Positions 51,261 through 60,729 are shown, counted from the stretch's first letter. The stretch: 64,000 nucleotides of DNA from Streptomyces ardesiacus (GCF_003112575.1 NZ_BEWC01000008.1:496001-560000); one strand, 5' to 3'. Notes: generated by a model not told the origin, from the letters alone. A program made the numbers and translations.

Positions 51261-51466
51261 GACGCACTCCGATGTGCTGACGGTACGACCAAGGCGGAAC
51301 CGAGGCTGGTGGAAGGACCGTTACGACTGTGGCACAGCCCGCCACGCCCCGTAAGGGATTTGGCAACACACGATACGGTGGTGCTTCCGGCATATGCCAC
51401 AGTCTTCCCGGAGTGGTTCCGCTACGCGTTCCGCAGGCCCGCGTTCGGGAGCAAGTCGTAGACCGC

Positions 51467-52552
51467 CTACGGGACTTGGTGAGGTTCCGGGCCCGGACGC
51501 CCAGTCGCCCCGCTGTTCGACGGACGGGTGTTCCCTGACGGGTCGTGGAGGGCCGGGCGGGGCGCCAGTTCGACCGGAGTGCGCGCGCCCGTCTCCAGGG
51601 CCCGCACCCCGGCCTCGGCGACCGCCGCGGCGGCGTAGCCGTCCCAGGCGCCGGGCCCGGTGACCCGTCCCCGGCGGGTGGCGTCCACCCAGCTCTGCAC
51701 CTCGCGGTCGTAGGCGTCCGCGAACCGCACCAGGTAGTCCTGCGGCACCTCCTCCCGCGCACCGCCCGCCGCCGTCACCACCATGGTGTGCGCCCGGCCG
51801 ATCCGGGCGCTGCCCTTCTCGCAGACGGCCTCGCAGCGCACCTCGTAGCCGAAGCCGCAGTTGACGAAGACCTCCACGTCCACCACGGCGCCGCCCTCCG
51901 TCTCGAGGAGCACCAGCTGCGGGTCGGCCAGACCCTCGGGCGCACCCGCCGACGGGCGCGGACGCAGCACGGTCACCGCGCTCAGCTCCTGGCCGAGCAG
52001 CCAGCGGGCCGCGTCGATCTCGTGCGAGACGGAGCTGTTGATCAGCATCGCCGAGGTGAAGCGGGGCGGGGAGGAGACGTTGCGGTGCACGCAGTGCAGC
52101 ATCAGCGGACGGCCCAGCCGCCCGCCGTCCAGGAGCGACTTCAGCCGCAGGTACTCGGCGTCGTACCGCCGCATGAACCCGACCTGCGTCAGCCTCCGGC
52201 CGAGGCGCGCCTCGGCCTCCACCACGCGCAGCGCGCCCGCGGAGTCCGGCACCATCGGCTTCTCGCACAGGACCGGCAGCCCCCGCGCGAAGGCCGCCAT
52301 CAGCGCCTCCTCGTGCGCCTCGCCGGGCGAGGCGATCAGTACGGCCCCGACGCCCGGCGCGTCCAGCGCCGCCTCCGCCTGCGTGTGCACGACGACCCCG
52401 TCGATCCCCGCCGCGGCCTCCTTCGCCCGCTCGGCGTCCGGGTCCGCCACCGCGGCGACCCGGGCGCCGCTCACCACCCGGTCGAGGCGCCGTACGTGGT
52501 CGGCACCCATGTGACCCGCGCCCAGGACCGCCACACCCAGAGGTTCACCCAC
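51467..52552 (-). CDS. Gfo/Idh/MocA-family oxidoreductase (inositol dehydrogenase-like)
   Basis: 361 residues. The Rossmann domain begins VAVLGAGHMGADHVRRL. The conserved catalytic-loop EKPM appears in LPVLCEKPMVPDS, and the substrate domain carries GFMRRYDAEYLRLK and NSSVSHEIDAARWLLG, where the His is catalytic in inositol 2-dehydrogenases. GTG at 52552 fits the N-terminal beta strand. No iol genes are adjacent, so the exact sugar or polyol is unknown. Confidence 0.9.
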   Translation of the reverse strand: MGEPLGVAVLGAGHMGADHVRRLDRVVSGARVAAVADPDAERAKEAAAGIDGVVVHTQAEAALDAPGVGAVLIASPGEAHEEALMAAFARGLPVLCEKPMVPDSAGALRVVEAEARLGRRLTQVGFMRRYDAEYLRLKSLLDGGRLGRPLMLHCVHRNVSSPPRFTSAMLINSSVSHEIDAARWLLGQELSAVTVLRPRPSAGAPEGLADPQLVLLETEGGAVVDVEVFVNCGFGYEVRCEAVCEKGSARIGRAHTMVVTAAGGAREEVPQDYLVRFADAYDREVQSWVDATRRGRVTGPGAWDGYAAAAVAEAGVRALETGARTPVELAPRPALHDPSGNTRPSNSGATGRPGPEPHQVP

Positions 52553-52669
52553 GCCGCACCCGCTCCTTCGCCGTCCGCCGCACACCCGCGAGCAGCGGGT
52601 CCGTGTACGGCGGACAGGCTTTCACGCGGCCGGGCGTCACGGGAGGGGGCGGCCCGGCCGCCGCGGAGG

Positions 52670-53764
52670 TCAGTAGCGCAGGACTCCCGCGATGCCGGCC
52701 GCGTCCCCGAGCGTGCCGTCCGGCACGAAGCGCACCTCGGCGCCCGTATCCAGGCACTGCTCGACGATCTCGTCCACGATGTCCTCGCGGGCGTCGAGGT
52801 CGCCGTCGTCCGCGGGGATCAGGTGCTCGCCGTCGTCGCGCATCGTCACCTTGAAGTTCTCCTCGACGGCCAGCAGCCGGACCCGGCCCGTGCGGGCGCT
52901 CTCCCACAGCTCGTCGACCCCGGCCGCGAAGTCCTTGCGGCCGCGGGCGGCGTCCAGCTCCCTGGCCACCGTGTCGACCGCCGCGCGGGCCTCGTCCTCC
53001 AGCACCGGCCGCACCGCCTGCCACACCGCCTCGGCGGAACCGTGGGCCAGCCCGCCGTGCGGGACGAGCACCGCCTGCGCGGCGAGCGTGCCCGCCTCGT
53101 CGAACAGGGACAGCGCCGGTTCGGGACCGGTGACGTACAGCGGCCGGGGATGCGCGCGCAGCACCTTGCCCATCGCGGCGTCGGCGTCGCGCAGGAACCG
53201 GCGGGTGCCCTCGTCCCGGAACGTGCTGGGCGCGTCGCCGATCCGCTCCTGCCGTTCCGGGTCGAAGTCCTCCGCGGGCCGGTCGAGGGGGAAACCGCCG
53301 AGGTGCTCCTCCACGACCCGGCCCGCGCCGCCGCTCCACAGCGTGACGCGGTCGGCGGCGACCGACAGGACCCAGAACGGCCGCTCGGCGGCCTGCGCGG
53401 CGACGAGGTTGCGGGTCAGGAAGGTGTCCGAGAGGACCACGCGTTCGGGCACGGAACGGCTGAGGGTCCAGACCTGGTGCTCACCGGGGGCGGCGAAGAT
53501 CGCCAGACCGTCCTCGGCGTACGTCAGGTCGACCTCGGCCATGGCCCGGTCGAGTTCGCCGGACACCTCCGCGCGCCGGTCGCGGGTGACCGACGGATCC
53601 TCCTCGAGCTGTTTCTTGGCGGCGGCGACCGCGTTGCGCAGCCGGACCCGGTCCTGGGCGTTGTCCGGTTCACGGCGATGTGTCGGCGTCAGCACGGACA
53701 CGGCCGGGTACGGGCGGGGGCGCCGCAGTTCGGCGAGGGTGGCGGGACTCAGATCGTGCTCCAT
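52670..53764 (-). CDS. baeRF (bacterial eRF1/archaeal-like) family protein
   Basis: 364 residues with an N-terminal release-factor-like domain (YPAVSVLTPTHRREPDN, then RLRNAVAAAKKQLEEDP) and a C-terminal nuclease/adapter-like domain (LLAVEENFKVTMRDDGEHLI). This is the baeRF family 3 layout. Such proteins may bind ribosomes in stress or hibernation; no reaction is established. ATG at 53764. Confidence 0.82.
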   Translation of the reverse strand: MEHDLSPATLAELRRPRPYPAVSVLTPTHRREPDNAQDRVRLRNAVAAAKKQLEEDPSVTRDRRAEVSGELDRAMAEVDLTYAEDGLAIFAAPGEHQVWTLSRSVPERVVLSDTFLTRNLVAAQAAERPFWVLSVAADRVTLWSGGAGRVVEEHLGGFPLDRPAEDFDPERQERIGDAPSTFRDEGTRRFLRDADAAMGKVLRAHPRPLYVTGPEPALSLFDEAGTLAAQAVLVPHGGLAHGSAEAVWQAVRPVLEDEARAAVDTVARELDAARGRKDFAAGVDELWESARTGRVRLLAVEENFKVTMRDDGEHLIPADDGDLDAREDIVDEIVEQCLDTGAEVRFVPDGTLGDAAGIAGVLRY

Positions 53765-53816
53765 GTCAGCACGATAGGGCGAACGGGCATGTCGGGCATT
53801 CGGAGCGGATCGCCGC

Positions 53817-55475
53817 TCAGTCGGACCCGGTGCCGGCGGGCTCGGGGCCGCAGGAGCTGCCGTCGGGCGGCAGGGAGCCGTACAGCAGGAAGTCGTCGAC
53901 CTTGCGGTGCACGCACTCGGAGGACGCGTAGCCGGTGTGCCCCTCGCCCCGGTTGTCCAGGACCACGGCGGAGGGGCCGAGCCGGTCCGCCGTCTCCGTC
54001 GTCCAGCGGTACGGCGTGGCCGGGTCGCCGCGGGTGCCGACCAGGAGCATCTTCGCGGTGTCGAGGTCCTTCACGTCGTCCCGGACGTAGTCGGTGCCCC
54101 TGGGCCGGCCGTAGCACATGAGCACCTGGGTGAGCCGGTACCGGCCGAAGACCGGCGAGGCCTCCTCGTACCGGGCCCGCAGTCGTCCGAGGGACGCGGT
54201 GACCTGGGCGGCGGAGGGACGGTCGGGGTCGTCGGCGCAGTTGATCGCCATCAGGGCGGCCGGGAGGTTGTCCATGGGGACGTCCGCCTCGTCGGTGAGC
54301 CCGGCGTCGCCCCCGTCCGCACGGACCGGGAAGGTGACGCCGCCGGAGGAGAAGCCCTCCAGGCCGCCGGTGTCACCGTCCTGCAGCAACTGCGCGAGCG
54401 CCCGCTCCAGCGAGGGCCACAACTGGCGGCTGTACAGCGCCTGGCCGATCGCGCCGACCATGTCCTGCCCGGTGAACGGCTTGCCGAAGGCCGACGGCAC
54501 CGGGTCGGAGTCGAGGGAGGCGACGAGCCGCACGACCTCTTCCCGGGCGCCGCGGGCGTCCTGGCCGAACGGGCAGGCGACGTCCTCGACGCACCAGTCC
54601 AGGAAGTTCTCCAGCGCGGTCTGCTGCCCCCGCGCACCGACGAGCCCCTGCTCGGTCAGCGGTTCCGTCAGGGTGTCGACGCCGTCGAGTACCATCCGGC
54701 CGACCTTGTCCGGGAACTGGGCCGCGTACACCGCTCCGAGCCGGGACCCGTAGGAGAAGCCCAGGTAGTTGAGCCGGTCGTCGCCGAGTGCCCGGCGCAT
54801 CACGTCCATGTCGCGCGCGGCGTCGACCGTGCCTATGTGCGGCAGCACGGGCCCGGAGTACTTCGCGCACTCGGCCGCCGCGTCCCGCAGCCGCGCCAGC
54901 GCGTCCCGCGGGTCGCCCGTCCCGCCGTCGCCGTCCGTCGCCTCCGCGATCTTCAGGGTGGCCGGTCCGCAGGAGACCGGGGAGGAACGGCCGACGCCGC
55001 GCGGGTCGAAGGTCACGACGTCGTAGCCGTTGGTGAGGTGCATGAACTCCTTGCCGCCGGCGGCCAGTTCATTGACGCCGGAACCGCCGGGGCCGCCGAA
55101 GTTCAGCAGCACGGAGCCCCGGGAGTGGCCGGTGGCCCGGTAGCGGGCGAGGGCGACGTCGAGGGTATTGCCCCGGGGACGCGCGTAGTCGACGGGGACG
55201 GTGACCTTGCCGCACTGCAGGTCCTTCGGCATCTCAGTGCCCCTGCACGCCGACCACGTGATCTTCTGGTCGTAGAACCGGGACAGGCCGGAGCCGGCGT
55301 CCCGCCCGGCGGTCGCGCGGGTCTCCCGCCCGGCCGCCGTCGTCGCGTCGTTCGCGTGGTTCGCGTCGTGCGTGGCGTTCGCGGCGGGCAGTCCCGCGCC
55401 CAGCAGGGCCAGGCCGAGCGCTCCGGTGACCGCGCAGCGCCGGACCGAGGGCCGAGTCTCCAGCTTGGCCTGCAT
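53817..55475 (-). CDS. Secreted S33-family alpha/beta-hydrolase peptidase
   Basis: 552 residues. The signal peptide ends near PAANA. Catalytic Ser lies in NYLGFSYGSRLGAVYAAQFP, Asp in GTRGDPATPYRW and His in GEGHTGYASSECV. This is the tripeptidyl aminopeptidase (Slp/Tap-like) family of Streptomyces. GGGAGG precedes ATG at 55475. Extracellular, cutting peptides from a free N-terminus. Confidence 0.92.
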   Translation of the reverse strand: MQAKLETRPSVRRCAVTGALGLALLGAGLPAANATHDANHANDATTAAGRETRATAGRDAGSGLSRFYDQKITWSACRGTEMPKDLQCGKVTVPVDYARPRGNTLDVALARYRATGHSRGSVLLNFGGPGGSGVNELAAGGKEFMHLTNGYDVVTFDPRGVGRSSPVSCGPATLKIAEATDGDGGTGDPRDALARLRDAAAECAKYSGPVLPHIGTVDAARDMDVMRRALGDDRLNYLGFSYGSRLGAVYAAQFPDKVGRMVLDGVDTLTEPLTEQGLVGARGQQTALENFLDWCVEDVACPFGQDARGAREEVVRLVASLDSDPVPSAFGKPFTGQDMVGAIGQALYSRQLWPSLERALAQLLQDGDTGGLEGFSSGGVTFPVRADGGDAGLTDEADVPMDNLPAALMAINCADDPDRPSAAQVTASLGRLRARYEEASPVFGRYRLTQVLMCYGRPRGTDYVRDDVKDLDTAKMLLVGTRGDPATPYRWTTETADRLGPSAVVLDNRGEGHTGYASSECVHRKVDDFLLYGSLPPDGSSCGPEPAGTGSD

Positions 55476-55670
55476 CGATGCCTCCCGGGCGCCCCGTCGC
55501 GGACCGGTGGTCGGCGCCCTCGCCCACCATAAGCGGGCTGCGCACACGGCGCCTTCCGGGCGGCGGCACACCGGACGGGAGCCCGGGCCGGCCTCCACCG
55601 GCACGAACGTCGGCGGCGTCGGCGTCGTCGCGGTCGGCGTCGGCAGCCCGGCCGTCGGCGACGAGCGGGG

Positions 55671-56156
55671 TCAGGCGCGTCCCGCGTGGAAGCGCCGGTG
55701 CAGGGCGTGGATCTCCTCGGTGAGCTGCGGCACCGGGCCCTCCACGGTCACGCCGGGCGCCACCTCCTGTACCGCGAGCGGCCGTACCGGCGCCTCAGGG
55801 ACGCCCAACTCCGCGAGCCACGCTCCCAGTTGCTCCGAGGAGGCGACGTACACGATGCGGCCCAGGCCCACCCACGCGTGTGCGGCGGCGCACATCGGGC
55901 AGTGCTCGCCGGACGTGTACACCGTCGCCGCGGCCCGTTCCTCCGGGCTCAGCCGGTCGACGGACCAGCGTGCCAGCTCGAACTCCGGGTGACGGGTGCG
56001 GTCGCCGGAGGCCACCCGGTTGCGGTCCTCGGCCAGCACCGTGCCGTCCCCGCCCACCAGTACCGACCCGAACGGTTCGTCGCCGGCCTCCAGCGCCTCG
56101 GCCGCCAGCTCCACACAACGGCGCAAGTGGGTCAGTTCGGTGTCCTTCACGGCCAT
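55671..56156 (-). CDS. Nucleoside/cytidine-type deaminase
   Basis: 161 residues of the CDA fold: zinc His and catalytic Glu in HPEFELARW (HPE in place of the usual HAE) and zinc cysteines in SGEHCPMCAAAHAW. Subfamily could be guanine- or other purine-related. GAGGAGG precedes ATG at 56156. A divergent palindrome near 56250 lies 90 bp upstream. Confidence 0.88.
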   Translation of the reverse strand: MAVKDTELTHLRRCVELAAEALEAGDEPFGSVLVGGDGTVLAEDRNRVASGDRTRHPEFELARWSVDRLSPEERAAATVYTSGEHCPMCAAAHAWVGLGRIVYVASSEQLGAWLAELGVPEAPVRPLAVQEVAPGVTVEGPVPQLTEEIHALHRRFHAGRA

Positions 56157-56242
56157 GGCGTACGGCCCTCCTCGTGACGTGATCCTTTCCCGCCAGCCTA
56201 TGCGTCCCTCCACCCGGGCATCTTGCTACGGCTACTAGTTCA

Positions 56243-56259
56243 CGTTAGAGTCTCTAACG
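56243..56259. promoter_or_regulatory. 17-bp palindrome CGTTAGAG-T-CTCTAACG
   Basis: A perfect inverted repeat with 8-bp arms in the gap between the deaminase and epimerase genes, 54 bp before the epimerase start. TTAGAG-type palindromes are common operators of TetR/MarR proteins in streptomycetes. No such regulator is adjacent, so control is in trans. Confidence 0.65.
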
Positions 56260-56312
56260 AACGAGAACGGCCATAGTCAACAGCCGATGGCCGGCCGAGG
56301 CAGAGGAGCGCC

Positions 56313-57272
56313 ATGTCCACCGCAACCCCGCAGCAGCAGGCCCCGCACACCGTTCTGGGATCCGGCCCCGCCGGCACCGCGCTCGCTCGTGAGCTGGTGC
56401 GCCGCGGACACCCCGTCCGGCTGGTGGACCGCAGGGCGACAGGTCCCGCGATGGAAGGCGTCGAGCGGGTCGCCGCCGACGTGAGCACGGCCGACGGCGC
56501 CCGCGCCGCCGTACGCGGCGCCGCCGTCGTGTACCACTGCGTCAACGTCGCCTATCACCTCCAGGTCGAGGTGATGCCCCGGGTCCAGGAGGCCGTCCTG
56601 GCCGCCGTCGGGGCGAGCGGCGCCCGGCTGGTCGTGCTCGACACGCTCTACCCCTACGGCGAGACCGGGGGAGCGGTGATGACCGAGGAGACCCCCTGGA
56701 AGGCGACCAGCCGGAAGGGCCGGATGCGCGCCGAGCTGGACGAGCGGTACCTCGCCGCCCACCGCTCGGGCCGGGCCCGGGTGGTCCTCGGCCGCAGTGC
56801 CGACTTCGTCGGGCCCGGCGTCCTCAACTCCTCCCTGGGCGCTGCCGTCTTCCCCGGCGCGCTCACCGGCGGGGAGGTCCTGGCCATGGGCGACACGGAG
56901 CTGCCGCACAGCTACACCGCTGTGACGGATGTGGCGGCCGGCCTCGCCACCCTCGGTGAGCGCCCCGACGGCGACGGCCGCGTCTGGCACCTGCCGACCG
57001 CGCCCGCCGTCAGTACGCGCGAGATCCACACGATGGTGGAGAAGCGGGTGGGCCGCCCGCTGAACGTCGTGGTGCTCGAACGGCCCCGCCCCTTCGGCCC
57101 CTTCGACGAGCGGATGATGGCCGAGTACGAGGAGATGTTCTACCAGCACACGGAGCCGCAGATCATGGACTCCACCGCCTTCGAGCGGTACTTCGGGGCC
57201 GCCCCGACGCCCCTCGCGGACACCGTGGACGCGACCGTCACCTGGTACGAGGCATGGCTCCGCAGCAGGTGA
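56313..57272 (+). CDS. NAD(P)-dependent epimerase/dehydratase-like protein
   Basis: 319 residues of the extended SDR/3-beta-HSD type: VLGSGPAGTALARELVRRG with an unusual Gly pattern for the dinucleotide site, then LDTLYPYGETGGAV as the active-site region and RVVLGRSADFVGPG. ATG at 56313 lies downstream of a perfect palindrome and is convergent with the GlsB gene. Substrate unknown. Confidence 0.87.
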   Translation: MSTATPQQQAPHTVLGSGPAGTALARELVRRGHPVRLVDRRATGPAMEGVERVAADVSTADGARAAVRGAAVVYHCVNVAYHLQVEVMPRVQEAVLAAVGASGARLVVLDTLYPYGETGGAVMTEETPWKATSRKGRMRAELDERYLAAHRSGRARVVLGRSADFVGPGVLNSSLGAAVFPGALTGGEVLAMGDTELPHSYTAVTDVAAGLATLGERPDGDGRVWHLPTAPAVSTREIHTMVEKRVGRPLNVVVLERPRPFGPFDERMMAEYEEMFYQHTEPQIMDSTAFERYFGAAPTPLADTVDATVTWYEAWLRSR

Positions 57273-57287
57273 CGGTCGCCTCCGTGC

Positions 57288-57557
57288 TCAACGGCCCGGG
57301 CGTGAACGCGACCGGTCCAGCGCGGCCACGCCGACCGCGGCCAGGCCGATCTGGATGAGCCACTCGATCCAGTCGACGCCCTTGGTGTCGGCCACGCCCA
57401 ACGCCGACGCGATGAACGATCCGATGAACGCGGCCACGATGCCGACGAGGATCGTCCACAGCACGCCGATGCGCTGCCGGCCCGGGACGACGAGCCGGCC
57501 CAGCACGCCGATGACGACACCGATGACGATGGCACTGATAATGCCGTCGATCTCCAT
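57288..57557 (-). CDS. GlsB/YeaQ/YmgE-family stress membrane protein
   Basis: 89 residues with three short helices: ISAIVIGVVIGVLGRLVVPG, GVLWTILVGIVAAFIGSFIA and WLIQIGLAAVGVAAL. This is the transglycosylase-associated family. ATG at 57557 has AAGGGG upstream and is preferred over GTG at 57563. Stand-alone gene. Confidence 0.9.
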   Translation of the reverse strand: MEIDGIISAIVIGVVIGVLGRLVVPGRQRIGVLWTILVGIVAAFIGSFIASALGVADTKGVDWIEWLIQIGLAAVGVAALDRSRSRPGR

Positions 57558-57730
57558 CTCCACCCCTTCGTCTCAAGGCCCCCGCAGTAGAGCGTCTGCC
57601 CACTGCGGGCGGCGGCAGTCCGCCGGTCCGTTTCCGTCGGCGGCCGCGTGCGGGCGCGGAGGGGTGCGGGCACAGGCGACGGGCCGGTCCGCGCGTGCGG
57701 ACCGGCCCGTGCCGTCTCCTTCCGGTGCGT

Positions 57731-58174
57731 CTAGTGCCTGTGCGGGGCGCTCCGCACAGCCGTGCCGGCGCATGCCATGCCCAGGATCACGGCCAGGGCT
57801 CCGATGACGACGTTGTTCCAGATGACGCCGGCGTCCGGGTTCGTGCCGACGATCCACGGGGAGATGATCATCCACACGCCGATCGCGCACATGGCCCAGC
57901 TCAGGCCGTACATGCGCTCAGGGGCGCGGGTGAATCCGAGGGCCAGCAGGCCGATGGCGACGCCCACGATCACGTTGTGGGCCACCAGCGGGGGCTGGCT
58001 GGCGGTGAAGTGGAGTATCCACGGGGACACGGCACAGTACAGGCCGAGCAGGAACACCGGCCCGTCCATGAGTGCCACGTCGCGACCACCGAGCACGCGC
58101 GCGTAACGCGCCTGCATTTCCGGCGCGTCCGGGTGGCTGGTGAGGTCGCCTCGGGAGTGTGAGACGTGGGCCAT
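57731..58174 (-). CDS. SPW-repeat membrane protein
   Basis: 147 residues with two SPW repeats (CAVSPWILHF and MIISPWIVGTN), each followed by a membrane pair. GGAGACG precedes ATG at 58174. Function unknown. Divergent from the sulfonate operon. Confidence 0.92.
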   Translation of the reverse strand: MAHVSHSRGDLTSHPDAPEMQARYARVLGGRDVALMDGPVFLLGLYCAVSPWILHFTASQPPLVAHNVIVGVAIGLLALGFTRAPERMYGLSWAMCAIGVWMIISPWIVGTNPDAGVIWNNVVIGALAVILGMACAGTAVRSAPHRH

Positions 58175-58433
58175 GAGTCGTCTCCTTCGGGTTGCAGGGC
58201 CATCCGCTTCTGATGCGGTGCGCGATAGCGACCCATAAGTCCATTCTGCTCTTATTGCGCGTTTATGTGTAGAGGTGGGTGGCCCGGGATCTCCCCGTGG
58301 TGCGCGAGCGCCGGCCGGAGACCGGGTCCGGCCGGTCCGCCGTGTCACGCCCGTGTGAATTCCCGGCCCGGCAGCCCGCGACCGGTCCCGTTCTCCTTGA
58401 CCGTCCTCGGCGGTGGCTGCCACGATCGTCGGC

Positions 58434-58517
58434 ATGACCACGCGACCGGACCTCACGCGGCGACGCCACGTCGACCTCGCGCGCGTCTCCAGCGCCTCCT
58501 GTCGCACCGCGGCCTGA
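58434..58517 (+). CDS. Cysteine-type leader peptide upstream of ssuE
   Basis: 27-residue reading frame with core RRRHVDLARVSSASC, containing one Cys at position 23. It closely follows the RRHVDLxRVSSAxC motif of actinobacterial leader peptides that act as cysteine-responsive attenuators upstream of sulfur-assimilation genes. A hairpin with arms GAGTGCG/CGCACTC at 58640-58658 lies between it and ssuE. The next genes supply sulfur from sulfonates, which fits. Translation is inferred. Confidence 0.8.
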   Translation: MTTRPDLTRRRHVDLARVSSASCRTAA

Positions 58518-58639
58518 TCCCGCCGATCCGCCGCCCGCTCCCCGCCCCGCCGTACCGCCCCGGCACCCGCCGCCCGCGGACGGCTCTCCGCACCGCCTGA
58601 TCCCGGCCCCCCGGCCGGCCGGCCGCGCCCGGTGCTTCC

Positions 58640-58658
58640 GAGTGCGGCCGACGCACTC
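58640..58658 (+). promoter_or_regulatory. Hairpin in the ssuE leader region
   Basis: GAGTGCG (58640-58646) and CGCACTC (58652-58658) are exact inverted copies around GCCGA. It lies downstream of the Cys leader and 79 bp before ssuE, where an attenuation structure might form. Alternatives in this GC-rich stretch are many. Confidence 0.4.
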
Positions 58659-58736
58659 CCGTGTGCTCCCGCAGGACCCCCGCGGGAGGCCCCCGCCGGG
58701 CCGTCCGTCGCGCCCGCCTTCCCGAAAAGAGAACCC

Positions 58737-59297
58737 ATGGCCACCGTCCTGTCCGTCTCCGGCAGTCCGTCCGCCTCCTCCCGCACCAACCGGCTGCTGC
58801 GCCACCTCGACGTCCGGCTGACGGCACAGGGCCACGAGGTGATCCCGCTCGACGTCCGTACCGTCCCCGCCCAGGCCCTGCTCGGCGCGGACTTCAGGCA
58901 TCCCGCGATCAGTGAGGCCGCAGAACTGTTCGCCCGCGCCGACGGCGTCGTCGTCGGCACCCCCGTCTACAAGGCGTCGTACTCCGGTGTCCTGAAGGCC
59001 CTGCTCGACCTCCTGCCGCAGTACGCCCTCACCGGCAAGGCCGTGCTGCCGCTGGCCACCGGCGGGTCCACCGCCCACGTCCTGGCGATCGACTACGCGC
59101 TGCGCCCGGTGCTCACCTCCATGGGCGCGGCGCACGTCGTGCAGGGCTGGTTCACCCTGGACCGGGACATCGCGGTCCACGAGGACGGCACGGTCACCGT
59201 CGCCCCGGGTGCCGCGGAGGCCCTCGGCCAGGTGGTCGACCAGTTCTCGGCGGCCCTCGGCGCCCGACCCGCCCCCGCGCTGGCCGCGGCGGGCTGA
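58737..59297 (+). CDS. ssuE: NADPH-dependent FMN reductase SsuE
   Basis: 186 residues of the flavodoxin-fold NADPH:FMN reductases: VLSVSGSPSASSRTNRLL phosphate loop and TPVYKASYSGVLKALLDLLP, the SsuE signature. AAAAGAG precedes ATG at 58737. Supplies FMNH2 to the downstream SsuD-type monooxygenase, 90 bp away. A Cys leader peptide lies upstream, so expression should rise under sulfur limitation. Confidence 0.93.
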   Translation: MATVLSVSGSPSASSRTNRLLRHLDVRLTAQGHEVIPLDVRTVPAQALLGADFRHPAISEAAELFARADGVVVGTPVYKASYSGVLKALLDLLPQYALTGKAVLPLATGGSTAHVLAIDYALRPVLTSMGAAHVVQGWFTLDRDIAVHEDGTVTVAPGAAEALGQVVDQFSAALGARPAPALAAAG

Positions 59298-59386
59298 GCC
59301 GCCCGCGCCCCGCCTCGCTCCGCGGCGCGGCACCCGTCCGGCCCCGGCGGGTCGCCCACCGTGTCCACCTCGCGAACGGAGCCCCC

Positions 59387-60583
59387 GTGTCCGCCCTCAC
59401 CTTCCACTGGTTCCTGCCCACCAGCGGCGACAGCCGCGACGTCGTCGGGGGCGGCCACGGCGCCCCCGCCACCGTCTCCGGGCGCAACCGGCCGCCGACG
59501 GTGGCCTATCTGACCCAGATCGCCCGCGCCGCCGAGGACCTCGGTTTCGTCGCCGCGCTCACCCCGACCGGCGCCTGGTGCGAGGACGCGTGGCTGACCA
59601 CCGCGATGGTCTCCCAGGCAACCGAACGGCTGAAGTTCCTGGTCGCCTTCCGGCCCGGGTTCGTCTCGCCCACGCTCGCCGCGCAGATGGCGTCCACTTT
59701 CCAGCGGCAGACCGGCGGACGGCTCCTGCTGAACGTCGTCACCGGCGGCGAGAGCCGCGAGCAGCGGGCCTACGGGGACTTCCTGGACAAGGACGCCCGC
59801 TACCGCCGTACCGGCGAATTCCTGCATGTCGTACGGGAGTTGTGGGCGGGCAGGACGGTCGACCTGCGGGGTGAGCACCTGAGTGTCGAGGACGCGAAGC
59901 TGGTGCGGCTGCCCGATCCCGTGCCCGAGGTGTACTTCGGCGGCTCCTCGCCGGCCGCCGGGGAGGTGGCCGCGCGGCACGTCGACGTGTACCTCACCTG
60001 GGGCGAGCCGCCCGAGCAGGTGGCCGGCAAGATCGCCCGGCTACGGGCACTGGCCGCGCAGGAGGGCCGCACCCTGCGCTTCGGCATCCGGCTGCACGTC
60101 ATCACCCGGGACGGCGCGCGGCAGGCCTGGGCCGAGGCGCACCGGTTGCTCGACGGCTTCGACCCCCAGACCGTGCGGGCGGTGCAGGAGGGCCTCGCCC
60201 GCAGCGAGTCCGAGGGGCAGCGGCGCATGCTGGCCCTGCACGGAGGCTCCCGCGACGCCCTGGAGATCCACCCCAACCTGTGGGCCGGCATCGGCCTGGT
60301 GCGCGGCGGCGCGGGCACCGCGCTGGTCGGCAGCCACGACGAGGTCGCGGACCGGATCGCCGAGTACCACGCCCTGGGCATCGACGAGTTCGTCCTCTCC
60401 GGCTACCCGCACCTGGAGGAGGCCTACTGGTTCGGCGAGGGCGTCCTGCCGCGCCTCGCCGCCCGGGGGCTGTGGCGTCACCCGGCCCGAGTGCCCGCCG
60501 GGCGCGACCGGGCCCCCTGCCGGTCGCCGTCCAGGGCCGACCCGTCGGGCGGGGTGCGGGGTTGCTTTGGTCTACACCCTTGA
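59387..60583 (+). CDS. ssuD: FMNH2-dependent alkanesulfonate monooxygenase SsuD
   Basis: 398 residues with the SsuD blocks FHWFLPTSGDSRDVVGGG, TPTGAWCEDAWL, VYFGGSSPAAGEVAARHVD, GLVRGGAGTALVG and FVLSGYPHLEEAYWFGEG. It releases sulfite from alkanesulfonates using FMNH2 from SsuE. GTG at 59387. The last 38 residues are low-complexity and unlike SsuD; the stop (60581-60583) lies inside the chitinase promoter, so this tail may not matter. Transport genes ssuABC are not in the window. Confidence 0.93.
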   Translation: MSALTFHWFLPTSGDSRDVVGGGHGAPATVSGRNRPPTVAYLTQIARAAEDLGFVAALTPTGAWCEDAWLTTAMVSQATERLKFLVAFRPGFVSPTLAAQMASTFQRQTGGRLLLNVVTGGESREQRAYGDFLDKDARYRRTGEFLHVVRELWAGRTVDLRGEHLSVEDAKLVRLPDPVPEVYFGGSSPAAGEVAARHVDVYLTWGEPPEQVAGKIARLRALAAQEGRTLRFGIRLHVITRDGARQAWAEAHRLLDGFDPQTVRAVQEGLARSESEGQRRMLALHGGSRDALEIHPNLWAGIGLVRGGAGTALVGSHDEVADRIAEYHALGIDEFVLSGYPHLEEAYWFGEGVLPRLAARGLWRHPARVPAGRDRAPCRSPSRADPSGGVRGCFGLHP

Positions 60584-60598
60584 CTGGTACATACCAAA
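60566..60598 (+). promoter_or_regulatory. Two DasR-like sites and a -35 element at the chitinase promoter
   Basis: TTTGGTCTACACCCTT (60566-60581) and ACTGGTACATACCAAA (60583-60598) each match the dre pattern around TGGT and ACC, 17 bp centre to centre. TTGACT at 60580-60585 would be the -35 box, so a bound repressor would cover it. They overlap the last codons of ssuD and lie 131 bp before the chitinase start. Confidence 0.75.
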
Positions 60599-60729
60599 GC
60601 GGTTGAGTGTGCCCCACACCCCCCTCCACGGCCGCCCCCACGCCGTGGCCGGCCCGGCCGGCACGCGCGCACCAGGTTCCGCCCCGTCCCGGCACGGGAG
60701 CGGCCGTGCTCCGCAGAAGGAGACGACCT

